DNA from: JANQQJ01 sp046290575
GTDB lineage: Bacteria > Pseudomonadota > Alphaproteobacteria > SMXS01
Length of the DNA stretch: 64,000 nucleotides
Assembly (NCBI GenBank): GCA_046290575.1
Contig: JBKAGX010000001.1
Location: forward strand, 992,001-1,056,000
Reading direction: 5' to 3'
Shown here: positions 16,721-26,016 of the stretch, piece by piece
Layout of the letters: the number at the start of each line of letters is the position of its first letter
Position numbering within the stretch: the stretch's first letter is position 1
Position numbers and translations under genes: made by a program
Notes under the pieces: generated by a model
The model's database searches: none
Told to the model about the DNA's origin: nothing
Seen by the model: the letters and a program-made list of their open reading frames with translations, nothing else

Positions 16721-17668
16721 CTAAAGCCGGGTCTTGGATCGCAGGTTCAGATCGTCGATGATCTGGAAAACCACGCCGATTTCCTGGGCGAACCGATCCA
16801 CCTGCTGGGCCATGGTTTCGTCCTGTGACCAGCCGCCTGACTCAAAGCGGTCCTGGTTGTTGTTGGCGGTGATATAGAGCTGGCCGCCGTCAAAGGCTGC
16901 CTGAACGCCGGATTTCAGGGTTTCGCGCAACCGCAGCAGGGCTTCCATGAAGCCTGGCGTCAGCAGATAGCGCGCTTCGACCTGGTCGGTGCCATAGACC
17001 TCAAAGTGGCGTTCGAATTCCGGGTCTGCCAGTTTCACTCGACCGGCTGACGAGAAGATGCCGCCGAACCAGTTGCCGATGGCTGTCGCGTCTGACTTGA
17101 TTACGGTGCGGCCAACGAAACGTTTTGGAAATGAGAACACGAAAACCGGTCCCCGGAACACCGTCACGTAGTGGGTGCGGTTCTTTGAACGCCGCCGTTG
17201 TTCCAGATGCAGTTCGACGACGTCGATTTCCACCCCGTTATAGGCGCCGAATATCCGGTCCTCGGCAGACTTACGGTGGTGGCTGGCCACCAGTCCCAAC
17301 CGCTCCAACGCACCTACTGGTGTCACCACTGGCTTGAGTTCGAAATCGAGATCGAAAAAGCGCGCCAGCCGGGTCACCAGCTCGCGCTTGACCAAATCAT
17401 TATGTTCGGAAAACGGCGCCTTGATGAACGCATAGCCCAGGCCGCCACCGGCGAAGCCGGCGAATACCGCAAACATGGGGTTTTGCGTGAAGACCCAGAG
17501 CAGCCCCGCCGCCAGCAGGACGAGTGGGATGACCCATATCATTCGGCCCTTGGCTTTACTCAGTGCCCGCTGGCGGGACTGGTCCATCTCCTCAAGCAGT
17601 GGATCAAGCTCGCGGGAGCGATAAGCGTCGAACCCCTCCAGCCAGGGCGCAGGGGCCTCGGTCTGCAT
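16721..17668 (-). CDS. DUF3137 membrane protein (LemA partner)
   Basis: A 315-residue protein. Two hydrophobic segments lie near residues 43-60 (MIWVIPLVLLAAGLLW) and 66-84 (MFAVFAGFAGGGLGYAF). The cytosolic remainder has the family features, such as DLDFELKPVVTP, the GAYNGVEIDVVE segment and VFSFPKRFVGRTV. DUF3137 genes commonly accompany lemA, as here, where lemA lies 13 bp upstream. The function is not established; a membrane-associated complex with LemA is likely. Confidence 0.82.
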   Translation of the reverse strand: MQTEAPAPWLEGFDAYRSRELDPLLEEMDQSRQRALSKAKGRMIWVIPLVLLAAGLLWVFTQNPMFAVFAGFAGGGLGYAFIKAPFSEHNDLVKRELVTRLARFFDLDFELKPVVTPVGALERLGLVASHHRKSAEDRIFGAYNGVEIDVVELHLEQRRRSKNRTHYVTVFRGPVFVFSFPKRFVGRTVIKSDATAIGNWFGGIFSSAGRVKLADPEFERHFEVYGTDQVEARYLLTPGFMEALLRLRETLKSGVQAAFDGGQLYITANNNQDRFESGGWSQDETMAQQVDRFAQEIGVVFQIIDDLNLRSKTRL

Positions 17669-17681
17669 GGTCGTCGGACCC

Positions 17682-18254
17682 CTAGTTCATGTAGTCTGTG
17701 ACGTCGACGGGCGCGCGTGCCGCCTCGTCTTCGATTTCGAAGAACGGCATCTGTTTCACGCCGACCATGCCCGCGATCATGCTGGACGGCCAGATTTCGA
17801 CCGCATTATTGAGGTCGGTTACGGCCGAGTTATAGAAGCGGCGCGCTGCGGCGATATGCCCTTCCACTTCATTGACGGTTTGCTGTGCATTCTGGATGGT
17901 TTCGGCAGAGCGGAGTTCGGGATAGGCCTCCGCGACCGCGAAAAACTTCATCAAGCCCGCCTGCAATTGCTGCTCCGCGCCCAGGTGTCTGGCGACGGCA
18001 TCGGGGTCATCCGGGGAATAGCCAGCCTGGGCAAGGTTGCGTGCCTTGGTGATGCCTTCCAGCAGTTCGCGTTCGTGGGTCATGAACTTCTGCGCCAGCT
18101 TGACCACGTTCGGAACCAGATCGTGGCGTTTGCGCAGCTGCACGTCGATCGATGACAGCGCTTCGCGGGCGGTGTTGCGACGCTTTATCAGCGTGACATA
18201 CAAAAAGTAGAAGACAGCCGCCACGACGGCGACGGCGATCAGCAAAATCTCCAC
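17682..18254 (-). CDS. lemA: LemA family protein
   Basis: A 190-residue protein with one N-terminal membrane segment (about 2-22), then the canonical LemA region: NTAREALSSIDVQLRKRHDLVPNVV, and the later FFAVAEAYPELRSAETI and YNSAVTDLNN blocks. It begins with GTG at 18252-18254, since no ATG precedes the hydrophobic segment. LemA is a helical, membrane-anchored protein of unclear function. It forms an operon with the DUF3137 gene. Confidence 0.9.
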   Translation of the reverse strand: MEILLIAVAVVAAVFYFLYVTLIKRRNTAREALSSIDVQLRKRHDLVPNVVKLAQKFMTHERELLEGITKARNLAQAGYSPDDPDAVARHLGAEQQLQAGLMKFFAVAEAYPELRSAETIQNAQQTVNEVEGHIAAARRFYNSAVTDLNNAVEIWPSSMIAGMVGVKQMPFFEIEDEAARAPVDVTDYMN

Positions 18255-18337
18255 AGGCGTGTCCTCCTTGGCTGGCCGAGCCGAAGCATTGTCCGCTATA
18301 GTGCGTTCAAACTCAATCAGGGGAGAGGCACCGCATT

Positions 18338-18757
18338 ATGCGTTACCTGCATACCATGCTCCGGGTTAAAGACCTGGACGCGTCGCTCGATTTTTTTTGC
18401 AACAAGCTGGGATTGGAAGAACAACGCCGCCATGAGGTGCCGCAAGGCCGCTTCACGCTTATTTTCCTTGCGCCGCCGGGCCAGCCCGATGCCCAGGTCG
18501 AGCTGACTTACAACTGGGATCCAGAAGATTATGACGGGGGTCGGAACTTCGGGCACCTGGCCTATGAGGTCGATGACATCTACGCCCTTTGCCAGAAGCT
18601 GATGGATGAAGGCGTGACGATCAATCGTCCACCGCGTGACGGTCACATGGCTTTTGTGCGGTCGCCCGATAACATCTCCGTCGAACTGTTGCAGAAAGGC
18701 AAGCCGCAACCGCCCACAGAGCCCTGGGCGAGCATGGAAAACACCGGCGAGTGGTAA
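18338..18757 (+). CDS. gloA: Lactoylglutathione lyase (glyoxalase I)
   Basis: A 139-residue VOC-fold protein. The four metal ligands expected for glyoxalase I are visible: His5 (MRYLHTMLRV), a Glu in VELTYNW, a His in GHLAYEVDD and a Glu in SVELLQ. It isomerises the hemithioacetal of methylglyoxal and glutathione to S-lactoylglutathione. The short length and the DAQVELTYNW insertion match the Ni/Co-type bacterial enzymes. It begins a plus-strand run with an NTF2-like protein and purT, separated by only a few bases. Confidence 0.92.
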   Translation: MRYLHTMLRVKDLDASLDFFCNKLGLEEQRRHEVPQGRFTLIFLAPPGQPDAQVELTYNWDPEDYDGGRNFGHLAYEVDDIYALCQKLMDEGVTINRPPRDGHMAFVRSPDNISVELLQKGKPQPPTEPWASMENTGEW

Positions 18758-18759
18758 AC

Positions 18760-19134
18760 ATGGCGGACGACGCAAAAGCCGTCATCACCCGCTTCTGGGA
18801 TATCCAGGATGATGGGGGTGACTACACCAAACTGATCGACCTCTATGCGGAAGATGCGGTATTGGTCGATCCGTTCTTCGGCACCATCAACGGCAAAGCC
18901 GCGATTGGCGACTATATGAAAAAGATGGTTGAACTGGCTGGCGAAAGCGGCGGCCGGTTCGAGCGTTTGGACCTGTGCGCCGACGGCGAAGCTGCCTGGG
19001 TCAAATGGAACTGGATCATGCCCGATCGGACCGCCGATGGCGTCACTATCTACCGGGTGCGCGGCGGCAAAATCGTCTACTATCAGGACTTCGTTTCCAA
19101 TCCGCCTGAGTCAGCAGACGATGTGATGTCGTAA
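18760..19134 (+). CDS. SnoaL/NTF2-like protein
   Basis: A 124-residue cone-fold protein: an N-terminal helix (AKAVITRFWD), YAEDAVLVDPFFGTINGKAAI, and the terminal strands ADGVTIYRVRGGKIVYYQDF. This is the SnoaL/ketosteroid-isomerase-like pattern; catalytic function cannot be assigned. I take ATG 18760, two bases after the gloA stop; a GTG nine bases upstream would overlap gloA. It is probably co-transcribed with gloA and purT. Confidence 0.75.
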   Translation: MADDAKAVITRFWDIQDDGGDYTKLIDLYAEDAVLVDPFFGTINGKAAIGDYMKKMVELAGESGGRFERLDLCADGEAAWVKWNWIMPDRTADGVTIYRVRGGKIVYYQDFVSNPPESADDVMS

Positions 19135-19138
19135 AGCC

Positions 19139-20359
19139 ATGACTGGCCTTTCGGACCCTCTCAGAATTGGAACACCGCTGTCGTCTTCGGCGACAAGGAT
19201 AATGTTTCTGGGCGCAGGCGAACTCGGCAAGGAAGTGGTGATTGAACTGCAGCGCCTCGGCGTCGAGGTCATCGCTGTTGACCGGTATGAGAACGCACCG
19301 GGCCATCAGGTCGCGCATCGCTGGCACGCGGTTGATATGACCGATGGCGATGCGGTTCGCGCCCTGGTCGAACAGGAAAAGCCGGATCTGATCGTGCCGG
19401 AGATTGAGGCGATTGCCACCGATACACTGGCCGAAATTGAAGCCGAAGGTCTGGCCGAAGTGATCCCGACGGCGCGGGCCGTCCAGCTGACCATGAACCG
19501 GGAGGGCATCCGGAAGCTGGCAGCCGAGGACCTTGCCTTGCCGACGTCGCCTTATGCGTTCGCGTCCGACATCGACCAGGTGCGCGCGGCAATCGACAGT
19601 AGCATCGGCTTTCCCTGCCTGATCAAGCCGGTAATGTCGTCATCCGGCAAAGGGCAGAGCTTGCTGCGTGGCCCTGATGATGTAGAGCCGGCCTGGGACT
19701 ACGCGATGCGCGGTGGGCGGGTTGAACAGCCCCGCGTCATCGTCGAAGGCTTTGTCGATTTCGACTATGAGATCACCCTGCTGACGGTCCGTGCGAAGGG
19801 CGCGTTCGGCGAGATCGAGACCCATTTCTGCGACCCCATCGGCCACCGGCAATCGGAGGGTGATTATGTGGAAAGTTGGCAGCCGCAGGCGATGAGTGAC
19901 GCGGCGTTGCAAAAATCAAGAGCGATCGCCGCTGCGGTGACTGACAGCCTGGGGGGGCGCGGCCTCTTCGGCGTCGAGCTTTTCATCAAGGGCGACGACG
20001 TCTGGTTTTCCGAGGTCAGCCCCCGGCCGCATGATACCGGTCTGGTGACGCTGGTTACCCAGGCCCAAAGCGAGTTTGCCCTGCATGCGCGCGCGGTGTT
20101 GGGTTTACCGGTTTCGGTCGCGCGCACCTCTGTGGGCGCCAGCGCCGTGATCTATGGCGGGATGGAAGCAAAAGCCATTGCTTTTGAAGGTGTTGAACGA
20201 GCGCTGGCGATCCCCGACACAGAAATACGCCTGTTCGGAAAGCCAGTGAGTTTTGAGACACGGCGCATGGGTGTCGCGCTGGCACGGGGCGCGGACGTTG
20301 GCGCCGCCAGAGAGGCCGCACGCGATGCGGCGTCTCAGGTCCATCCCGTGGCAGGCTGA
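19139..20359 (+). CDS. purT: Formate-dependent phosphoribosylglycinamide formyltransferase 2 (PurT)
   Basis: A 406-residue ATP-grasp enzyme. The N-terminal PreATP domain carries IMFLGAGELGKEVVIELQRL and VPEIEAIAT; the ATP-grasp part has PCLIKPVMSSSGKGQS and a metal site in VWFSEVSPRPHDTG. PurT makes formylglycinamide ribonucleotide from GAR, formate and ATP in purine synthesis, an alternative to the folate-dependent PurN. It starts four bases after the NTF2-like gene and is followed after three bases by the monooxygenase gene, so transcription is probably continuous. Confidence 0.95.
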   Translation: MTGLSDPLRIGTPLSSSATRIMFLGAGELGKEVVIELQRLGVEVIAVDRYENAPGHQVAHRWHAVDMTDGDAVRALVEQEKPDLIVPEIEAIATDTLAEIEAEGLAEVIPTARAVQLTMNREGIRKLAAEDLALPTSPYAFASDIDQVRAAIDSSIGFPCLIKPVMSSSGKGQSLLRGPDDVEPAWDYAMRGGRVEQPRVIVEGFVDFDYEITLLTVRAKGAFGEIETHFCDPIGHRQSEGDYVESWQPQAMSDAALQKSRAIAAAVTDSLGGRGLFGVELFIKGDDVWFSEVSPRPHDTGLVTLVTQAQSEFALHARAVLGLPVSVARTSVGASAVIYGGMEAKAIAFEGVERALAIPDTEIRLFGKPVSFETRRMGVALARGADVGAAREAARDAASQVHPVAG

Positions 20360-20362
20360 TCA

Positions 20363-22273
20363 ATGGAGTTCGACTTTCAGGCGCTGACCGCCGATCCTGA
20401 TCAGCTGCGCGCCGGGCTCGAGGCGGCGGACCCGGCCACCTTGTTGCTGGTGCTGGTCCAGTTGACCGGTGATGAGTCATGGCTGCAAGAAGCGCGGCCC
20501 TTCGTGCGTGGGCCGTTCGACTATCAGGAGAAAATGCCCGACGATCTGCGCGCGCGCATCCGTGAGACGCTGTTCGATGTTGTGAACGACTATGCGGCCA
20601 CCGGCCGGGCGATGCCGCCGATCCCTGACGGCCAATTGTTGCGCGACATGATGTCGTTTGCCGCCGCCGCCGACCTCAGCGACGACTATGCCGCGATGAT
20701 GCGCGAAGACCTCAACGCGGATATCCGCGATCCAGGCCGGTTCGAATGGCGGGTCGAGCCGCCACGCGACCGGGTTGACGGGTTCCATGTGGTTATCGTC
20801 GGCGCCGGCGTTTCCGGCATTTACATGGCGATCCGGCTTTTGGAAGCCGGGATCAAGTTCACCATTCTGGAAAAAAACGACACCGTCGGCGGGACCTGGC
20901 TGGAAAACCGTTATCCCGGCTGCGGCGTTGATACGCCCAATCACTTCTACTCATTTGCCTTTGCGCCAAACCATGAATGGTCGGAATACTTCGCCAAGCG
21001 GGAGGAGTTGTGGCGCTATCTGGAGAAGATGGCCGAGCGTTTCGATCTGAAGCAGTATATCCGCTTTGGGGTCGAGGTTGATGAGGCCCGGTTCGACGAG
21101 GACGCCGCGCAGTGGCGGCTGACCACGACGACAGGCGAAATTGTCGAAGGCAATGTGCTGGTCTCAGCGGTGGGTATCCTCAATCGCCCGAAAATGCCGC
21201 AGATCGAGGGGCTCGAGAGTTTTGCAGGTCCGTCGTTCCATACGGCGCGCTGGGATGAGAGTTTCGACTGGCATGGCAAGCGGATCGCGATGATCGGCAC
21301 CGGCGCGTCCGGCCAACAAGTTGGCCCGGCCATCGCGGATGATGTTGACCGGCTGATGATCTTCCAGCGGTCGCCGCATTGGGTCGTCCCCAACCCGAAT
21401 TATCATGCGCAGGTGAAGGAGGGGAAAAAGTGGGTGCTGCAGCATCTGCCTTATTATCTGCGGTGGTATCGGTTTCAGTTGTTTTGGGGCTTTGCAGACG
21501 GGCTGCATGCGGCGCTGGAAATCGACCCTGATTGGTCGGACCCGGAGCATTCGCTTAACGAGGTCAATTCGCGTCACCGGCATTTCATGGAACGGCATAT
21601 CAGGAGCCAGATCGGCGATGATCCGGAGCTGCTGGCCAAGGTGATCCCGGACTATCCGCCCTATGGCAAGCGTATCCTGATCGACAATCACTGGTTCAAG
21701 ACCCTGACGCGCGACAATGTCGACCTCATCACCGACGATATCGCCCGCATTGTCCCCGAAGGTGTCGAGATGGCCGATGGCACAGTCTGGGAGGCTGATG
21801 CGCTGGTGCTCGCGACCGGGTTCGAGGCCAGCAAGATGCTGTCACCCATGAAGGTCTATGGCCGTGACGGTCAGGAGATTCATGACGTCTGGGGCCCGAA
21901 CGATGCTCGCGCCTATCTGGGCATCACATCGCCGGGATTCCCGAACTTCTTCATGATGAACGGCCCCAACACGGCGCTTGCCCATGGGGGCAACCAGATA
22001 TTCATGGCCGAATGCATGGTCTGGTACACCATGCAGGCGATCCGCGAGTTGATCGAAGGCGGTCATCGAACGGTCGACTGCCGGCAAGAGGTGCATGACC
22101 GTTACAACGACATTGTCGATGACCGCCATGCGCGGATGGTATGGACCCATCCGGGCATGACCAACTGGTACCGCAACGAGGCAGGCCGGGTTTTCGCCGT
22201 CAGCCCGTGGCGGCTGGTCGACTACTGGCGTCTGACCAAAGAATTCAAACCCGACGAGTATGAGGTTGCTTAA
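20363..22273 (+). CDS. Baeyer-Villiger-type flavin monooxygenase
   Basis: A 636-residue enzyme. An N-terminal extension of about 130 residues precedes the FAD Rossmann motif VIVGAGVSGIYMA and the GGTWLENRYPGCGVD segment. The Baeyer-Villiger fingerprint FxGxxxHTxxW is present as FAGPSFHTARWD, followed by the NADPH motif IGTGASGQQ. Such enzymes insert oxygen beside a carbonyl, turning ketones to esters or lactones, typically with FAD and NADPH. The length and N-terminal extension resemble cyclododecanone/steroid-type BVMOs. Its last four bases overlap the convergent helicase gene. Confidence 0.9.
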   Translation: MEFDFQALTADPDQLRAGLEAADPATLLLVLVQLTGDESWLQEARPFVRGPFDYQEKMPDDLRARIRETLFDVVNDYAATGRAMPPIPDGQLLRDMMSFAAAADLSDDYAAMMREDLNADIRDPGRFEWRVEPPRDRVDGFHVVIVGAGVSGIYMAIRLLEAGIKFTILEKNDTVGGTWLENRYPGCGVDTPNHFYSFAFAPNHEWSEYFAKREELWRYLEKMAERFDLKQYIRFGVEVDEARFDEDAAQWRLTTTTGEIVEGNVLVSAVGILNRPKMPQIEGLESFAGPSFHTARWDESFDWHGKRIAMIGTGASGQQVGPAIADDVDRLMIFQRSPHWVVPNPNYHAQVKEGKKWVLQHLPYYLRWYRFQLFWGFADGLHAALEIDPDWSDPEHSLNEVNSRHRHFMERHIRSQIGDDPELLAKVIPDYPPYGKRILIDNHWFKTLTRDNVDLITDDIARIVPEGVEMADGTVWEADALVLATGFEASKMLSPMKVYGRDGQEIHDVWGPNDARAYLGITSPGFPNFFMMNGPNTALAHGGNQIFMAECMVWYTMQAIRELIEGGHRTVDCRQEVHDRYNDIVDDRHARMVWTHPGMTNWYRNEAGRVFAVSPWRLVDYWRLTKEFKPDEYEVA

Positions 22274-23559
22274 GCCGAGGCGCTAGCAGAGGCGCCCTGT
22301 CCGCCACGGCGGCGATTACGCCGACGCTTCGGACGCCCACCAGCGGGTTTGGCACTGTGCGATTTGGCGCCTTGGGGTTTGCCCTGACGGGGCCGTCCGC
22401 CGCCACGCTTGGGGCGTTCTTCTTCGGAAATGTGCGACCATTCGCCTTCGATGGGCAATTCACGGCCGATCAGTTTTTCGATGTCCCGCAGCAGGCCGCG
22501 CTCGCCGCTGTCGACCAGCGAGATTGCCTCGCCGCTCTTGCCGGCGCGGGCCGTCCGGCCGATGCGGTGGACATAGGCTTCGGACACGTCGGGCAGGTCG
22601 AAGTTGACCACGTGGGAGACGCCGCTCACATCAATGCCGCGCGCGGCGATATCGGTGGCGACCAGCACGGGTGCTGTGCCCTTCTTGAAGGCGTCCAGCG
22701 CCTTTGTTCGTTGATTCTGGCTCTTGTTGCCGTGGATCGCACCGGCCGGCAGACCGGCTTTTTCAAGCTGGCGCTTTACCTTGTCCGCGCCGTGCTTGGT
22801 ACGGGTGAAGACGATGGCGCGTTCCAGATCAGCGGTCTTCAGCAGATCGATAAGGCTGCGGCCCTTGTCCGCACGGTCCACGCGGATGACTCGTTGGTCG
22901 ATCTTGTCGATGGGTCGCGAGGCCGGGCCGATGGAAACTTCTACCGGGTCGGTCAGGAAATCATTGGCCAGGCCTTTGATCTCCTTGGGCATAGTGGCCG
23001 AGAACAGCAGGGTTTGCCGGTCGCGTGGCAGTTTTTCCATAACCTTCCGGATCGCCGGGATGAAGCCCATGTCGAGCATCTGGTCGGCCTCGTCGAGAAC
23101 GATGGTGGTCGTCTCGTCAAGGCGAATGGCGCCGGTGCCCATATGGTCGAGCAGACGGCCGGGCGTGGCGACGAGGATGTCGACACCCTGCGCCAGCTTG
23201 CGGATCTGTGGGCCGGGTTTCACACCGCCGACGACCACCGTGGCCGAATGGCGCACATTCTGGCCATAGGTCGCAATGCTGTCGGCGATCTGCGCCGCAA
23301 GTTCACGGGTTGGCGCCAGGATCAAGGCACCGCAGCGCTTGGGCTGCGGCTTGCGCCGAGCGGTGGCAATTTGTTGCAGCAACGGCAGCACGAAGGCCGC
23401 CGTCTTGCCGGTGCCGGTCTGGGCCATGCCCAGAAGGTCACCGCCCTCCATCAGCGCCGGGATAGCCTTCGCCTGAATGGGGGTTGGGGTGGTATAGCCT
23501 TCGGCGTCCAGCGCCTTAAGCAGAGGCTCGGCCAGGCCGAGATCTTTGAACTGAGTCAA
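22270..23559 (-). CDS. rhlE: DEAD-box RNA helicase, RhlE-like
   Basis: A 429-residue helicase. The Q motif (TTPTPIQAKAIP) is followed by Walker A AQTGTGKT (46-53), PTRELA, DEAD (156-159), SAT (187-189) and HRIGRTARAG in domain 2. The C-terminal 60 residues are very basic (KRRRNRRRGG) and low in complexity, an RNA-binding tail. The start appears to be TTG at 23557-23559 because the protein begins as family members do (TQFKDLGLAEPLL); the upstream ATG is out of frame. RhlE-type helicases act in ribosome assembly, RNA decay and cold adaptation. Confidence 0.92.
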   Translation of the reverse strand: MTQFKDLGLAEPLLKALDAEGYTTPTPIQAKAIPALMEGGDLLGMAQTGTGKTAAFVLPLLQQIATARRKPQPKRCGALILAPTRELAAQIADSIATYGQNVRHSATVVVGGVKPGPQIRKLAQGVDILVATPGRLLDHMGTGAIRLDETTTIVLDEADQMLDMGFIPAIRKVMEKLPRDRQTLLFSATMPKEIKGLANDFLTDPVEVSIGPASRPIDKIDQRVIRVDRADKGRSLIDLLKTADLERAIVFTRTKHGADKVKRQLEKAGLPAGAIHGNKSQNQRTKALDAFKKGTAPVLVATDIAARGIDVSGVSHVVNFDLPDVSEAYVHRIGRTARAGKSGEAISLVDSGERGLLRDIEKLIGRELPIEGEWSHISEEERPKRGGGRPRQGKPQGAKSHSAKPAGGRPKRRRNRRRGGQGASASASA

Positions 23560-23908
23560 AAGTAATTTCTTTCATAAATGGCCGCGCGCCGGACCATGGG
23601 GTCCGGGCGGTGCCAGAGTCTTTCATTGTGGAAGCTTGCGCAGATGAGCTGCCGGGGGTTTTGTCCCTCGCATCGGCGAGGTGAAAGGCAACGATCAGTT
23701 GGACAATTGCGCGTTCATCGCGCACCGCTGAAGATCGGGTTTAACCCTGAAATTCTCTACGCACGGTGCGTGTAGGCCGCTATATGGCAGCTATCCCCCC
23801 GGATTGCGAGCGAAATAATCTCTATTCGCAGTCAGGCGTTGCGCGGGACTTTTCTCAATCCAGTTTTATGGGTACATCGTTAGGGACGCCAAATCTGGGA
23901 TATGGGGA
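23560..23908. other. 349-bp divergent intergenic region, no gene seen
   Basis: This is the longest stretch without a gene and must contain promoters for the helicase gene (minus) and the exported protein gene (plus). I see a 7-bp hairpin at 23589-23606 (CCGGACC/GGTCCGG, loop ATGG), which would lie in the helicase mRNA leader about 30 nt upstream of the TTG start, and a 6-bp hairpin at 23666-23681 (CCTCGC/GCGAGG). Cold-regulated helicase genes often have long leaders, but nothing here proves such control. No credible open frame was found. Confidence 0.5.
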
Positions 23909-24304
23909 ATGGTTTTGAGAGGTATCAGCGTTGGAATAATCGCCATTGCGGGGCTTTCTGTTCTGGGCACGGCCAACATATCGGCGCTCGCCGAAGAGCC
24001 GGAGCCGTCGCGCACAGCGCTGGATTGTCCGCTCGGCCCGGTTGAGAAAGGGTTCGGCCGCAGCGACTGGCTGGTCTATGGCTGCATGGATGGCGCCAGC
24101 CTGCTGATTGAGGCGCGCCGGGACAATCCGGCCTATCCGTCCTACTTCACCTTCACCAAATATGAAGGCGGCTATTCGCTTGCGGGCGAAGGCATGGGCA
24201 AGAAGAAAGTCGCGCGTGCCGGATTCGAGGATATGAAGTTCCTCCAGGCTCGGGACATTCAGACGCTTTACAACGAGACCGCAGCAGCCGCCGCCGCACA
24301 GTAG
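23909..24304 (+). CDS. Exported protein of unknown function
   Basis: A 131-residue protein with a signal peptide (residues about 1-29, LAE site). The mature part has two cysteines, in LDCPLGPVEKG and VYGCMDGA, possibly a disulfide, then a beta-rich centre (YFTFTKYEGGYSLAGEG) and an alanine-rich end. I do not recognise the family. It is convergent with the MFS gene, 7 bp away. Confidence 0.6.
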   Translation: MVLRGISVGIIAIAGLSVLGTANISALAEEPEPSRTALDCPLGPVEKGFGRSDWLVYGCMDGASLLIEARRDNPAYPSYFTFTKYEGGYSLAGEGMGKKKVARAGFEDMKFLQARDIQTLYNETAAAAAAQ

Positions 24305-24311
24305 GCGGTTC

Positions 24312-25652
24312 CTAAAGTTCCTTGACCCTGGCGACATCCCCGGCTACCCGCCGAGCCGCCATGAAATAGGCGAAGGCGCCGAACAGGCTGATCACCACGA
24401 CCGAAGCCATCGCATAGCGCAATGACTGGTCGCCGACCGCCGGTTCAATGGCACTGCTGACCGCGCCGGTATAGACCGGCCCCAGCCCCAGCGCGACCAG
24501 ATTGAAGATCAGCATGTAGACGGAGGCCGCCATGGCGCGCCGCGCGGGGGTGACGAGCTCCTGAATGATCGCCCAGGTCGGCCCCGCGTAAACGCTGGAC
24601 AGGAAGCCCGGCACCACAAACAGGCCGATGACCAGCCAGGTGTTGTCGGACAGCAGCATGGTGATCATGAAGGGCGCGCTCAGCAAAATGGCCATTGCGG
24701 GCACCCAGCCGTTCCAGTGCAGCCCGTACCGCGCCACCAGCCGGGCGCAGAACACGCCGCCTGAAAATGTGCCGATGGCGCCAATCACGCCTGTCATGAT
24801 GGAGATCACCGTGCCCGCCTCACCGGTGGAAAAGTCGTGATAACGGATGAAATAGGACGGCATGAACGTATAGAGGCCATAGCCCGTCAGGCCATAAAGC
24901 GATCCGCCAATGGTGAACCAGCGGATCGACGGCACCTTGATCATGAAGGCCAGGCTGTCGAGAATGCCGCGTACGATGTGCGGCTTGGGGCCCGCCTCTG
25001 CCGCCGGGTTGGCCGGGCGGACGGGTTCTTTGACCGTGTACCAGATGGACAGCGCCAGCAGCAGGCCCGGCATGGCGGCCACGGCGAACGCCCAGCGCCA
25101 GCCCCACCATTCATTCACCCAACCGCCGATCAGCAGCCCCAGCATCAGGCCGATATTGCCGCCGGTCGCCAGCAGGCCCATGGCTGCCGAGCGGTTTTCG
25201 ATGGGAAACAGGTTGGAGATGATGGATTGAGAAGCGGGCATGGTCCCGGCTTCGCCCACGCCGACGCCGATGCGCGCCAGAAACAGATGCCAGAAATTCT
25301 GCGCCAGCCCGCACAGCGCGGTCATCACGCTGAACAGGCCGGTGCAGACGACGATGATGTTGCGGCGGCTGAACCGGTCGGCCAGCGCCGCGATGGGAAT
25401 GCCCAGCGTGGCATAGAACGCGGCAAAACCAATGCCGGTCAGCACACCCAGCGCCCAGTCCGGCAGGCCGAACTCGTCCTTGATGGGCTCCAGCAGCACA
25501 CCAAGGATCTGCCGGTCGAGGAAATTGATCGCCGCGACCAGCGTAAGCAGGACGAGCACATAATTCCGCCCGCCTACCGACCAGGGTGGCTTTTCGGCGT
25601 CCTGTGGTGAGCTGTCGGTATCAGATTGATCGGGCGTGCGAGGGGCGTCCAC
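24312..25652 (-). CDS. MFS transporter, spinster/aromatic-acid-type
   Basis: A 446-residue transporter. After a polar N-terminus of about 27 residues, twelve hydrophobic segments follow; INFLDRQILGVLLEPIKDEFGL opens the first, and the GALADRFSRR-like loop appears as ALADRFSRRNIIV. The R-I-G-V-G-V-G-E-A motif (LARIGVGVGEAG) is typical of the spinster-like MFS family. Substrates of this group are often lipids or hydrophobic acids. The gene begins with GTG at 25650-25652, three bases after the stop of the Asp-rich protein gene, so the two are one operon. Confidence 0.85.
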   Translation of the reverse strand: MDAPRTPDQSDTDSSPQDAEKPPWSVGGRNYVLVLLTLVAAINFLDRQILGVLLEPIKDEFGLPDWALGVLTGIGFAAFYATLGIPIAALADRFSRRNIIVVCTGLFSVMTALCGLAQNFWHLFLARIGVGVGEAGTMPASQSIISNLFPIENRSAAMGLLATGGNIGLMLGLLIGGWVNEWWGWRWAFAVAAMPGLLLALSIWYTVKEPVRPANPAAEAGPKPHIVRGILDSLAFMIKVPSIRWFTIGGSLYGLTGYGLYTFMPSYFIRYHDFSTGEAGTVISIMTGVIGAIGTFSGGVFCARLVARYGLHWNGWVPAMAILLSAPFMITMLLSDNTWLVIGLFVVPGFLSSVYAGPTWAIIQELVTPARRAMAASVYMLIFNLVALGLGPVYTGAVSSAIEPAVGDQSLRYAMASVVVISLFGAFAYFMAARRVAGDVARVKEL

Positions 25653-25655
25653 GGG

Positions 25656-25949
25656 TTATTCGCGCAGACCCTGGCCCGCGGATGGTGCCGGATTGTCACC
25701 ATAGGATTGCGACCCGCCTTCGGGGTCGCCGCCATCATCGTTCCATTCACCGTCGTCGGACTCGCCGTCGTCGTTCCAGTCGCCAGTGGTCCAATCGCCA
25801 TTGCCGTCGTCGTCTGACTGTGCGGGCAGGTCCTGGACGTCATAGTCTTTGTCGTCGTCCCAGTCGCCTTCGGCAACGGCGCTGCCGACGGCCAGAGGCA
25901 GGATGAGAGCGAGCGCCGCCATCGCGGCAAATCGGTTGGTGATGGTCAA
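25656..25949 (-). CDS. Small exported Asp/Gly/Trp-rich protein
   Basis: A 97-residue protein. Residues 1-26 are a signal peptide (ALALILPLAVGSAVA). The mature 70 residues are extremely acidic, with short repeating units GDW, DGN, NDDGE and NDDGGD; about one third are Asp or Glu, and tryptophans recur at intervals. The DxDxDG-like runs resemble calcium-binding repeats. No family is recognised. It is the first gene before the MFS transporter on the same strand, with three bases between, suggesting co-expression, perhaps a periplasmic ion- or substrate-binding partner; that role is speculation. Confidence 0.65.
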   Translation of the reverse strand: MTITNRFAAMAALALILPLAVGSAVAEGDWDDDKDYDVQDLPAQSDDDGNGDWTTGDWNDDGESDDGEWNDDGGDPEGGSQSYGDNPAPSAGQGLRE

Positions 25950-26016
25950 AGGTTCCTCCCCAGAAACAGGTCTCTACCCATCAAACGTAACGTTTTTCAG
26001 GGGCGGCGCAATGGTA

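Noticed and set aside
22357..23565. Plus-strand open frame (402 codons) opposite the RhlE helicase gene
   Set aside because: Antisense artefact; all helicase motifs are on the minus strand.
25656..25949. Repeat-rich DNA considered as a CRISPR-like or satellite array
   Set aside because: The repeats are irregular and in frame within a signal-peptide-bearing protein; no constant repeat-spacer pattern.
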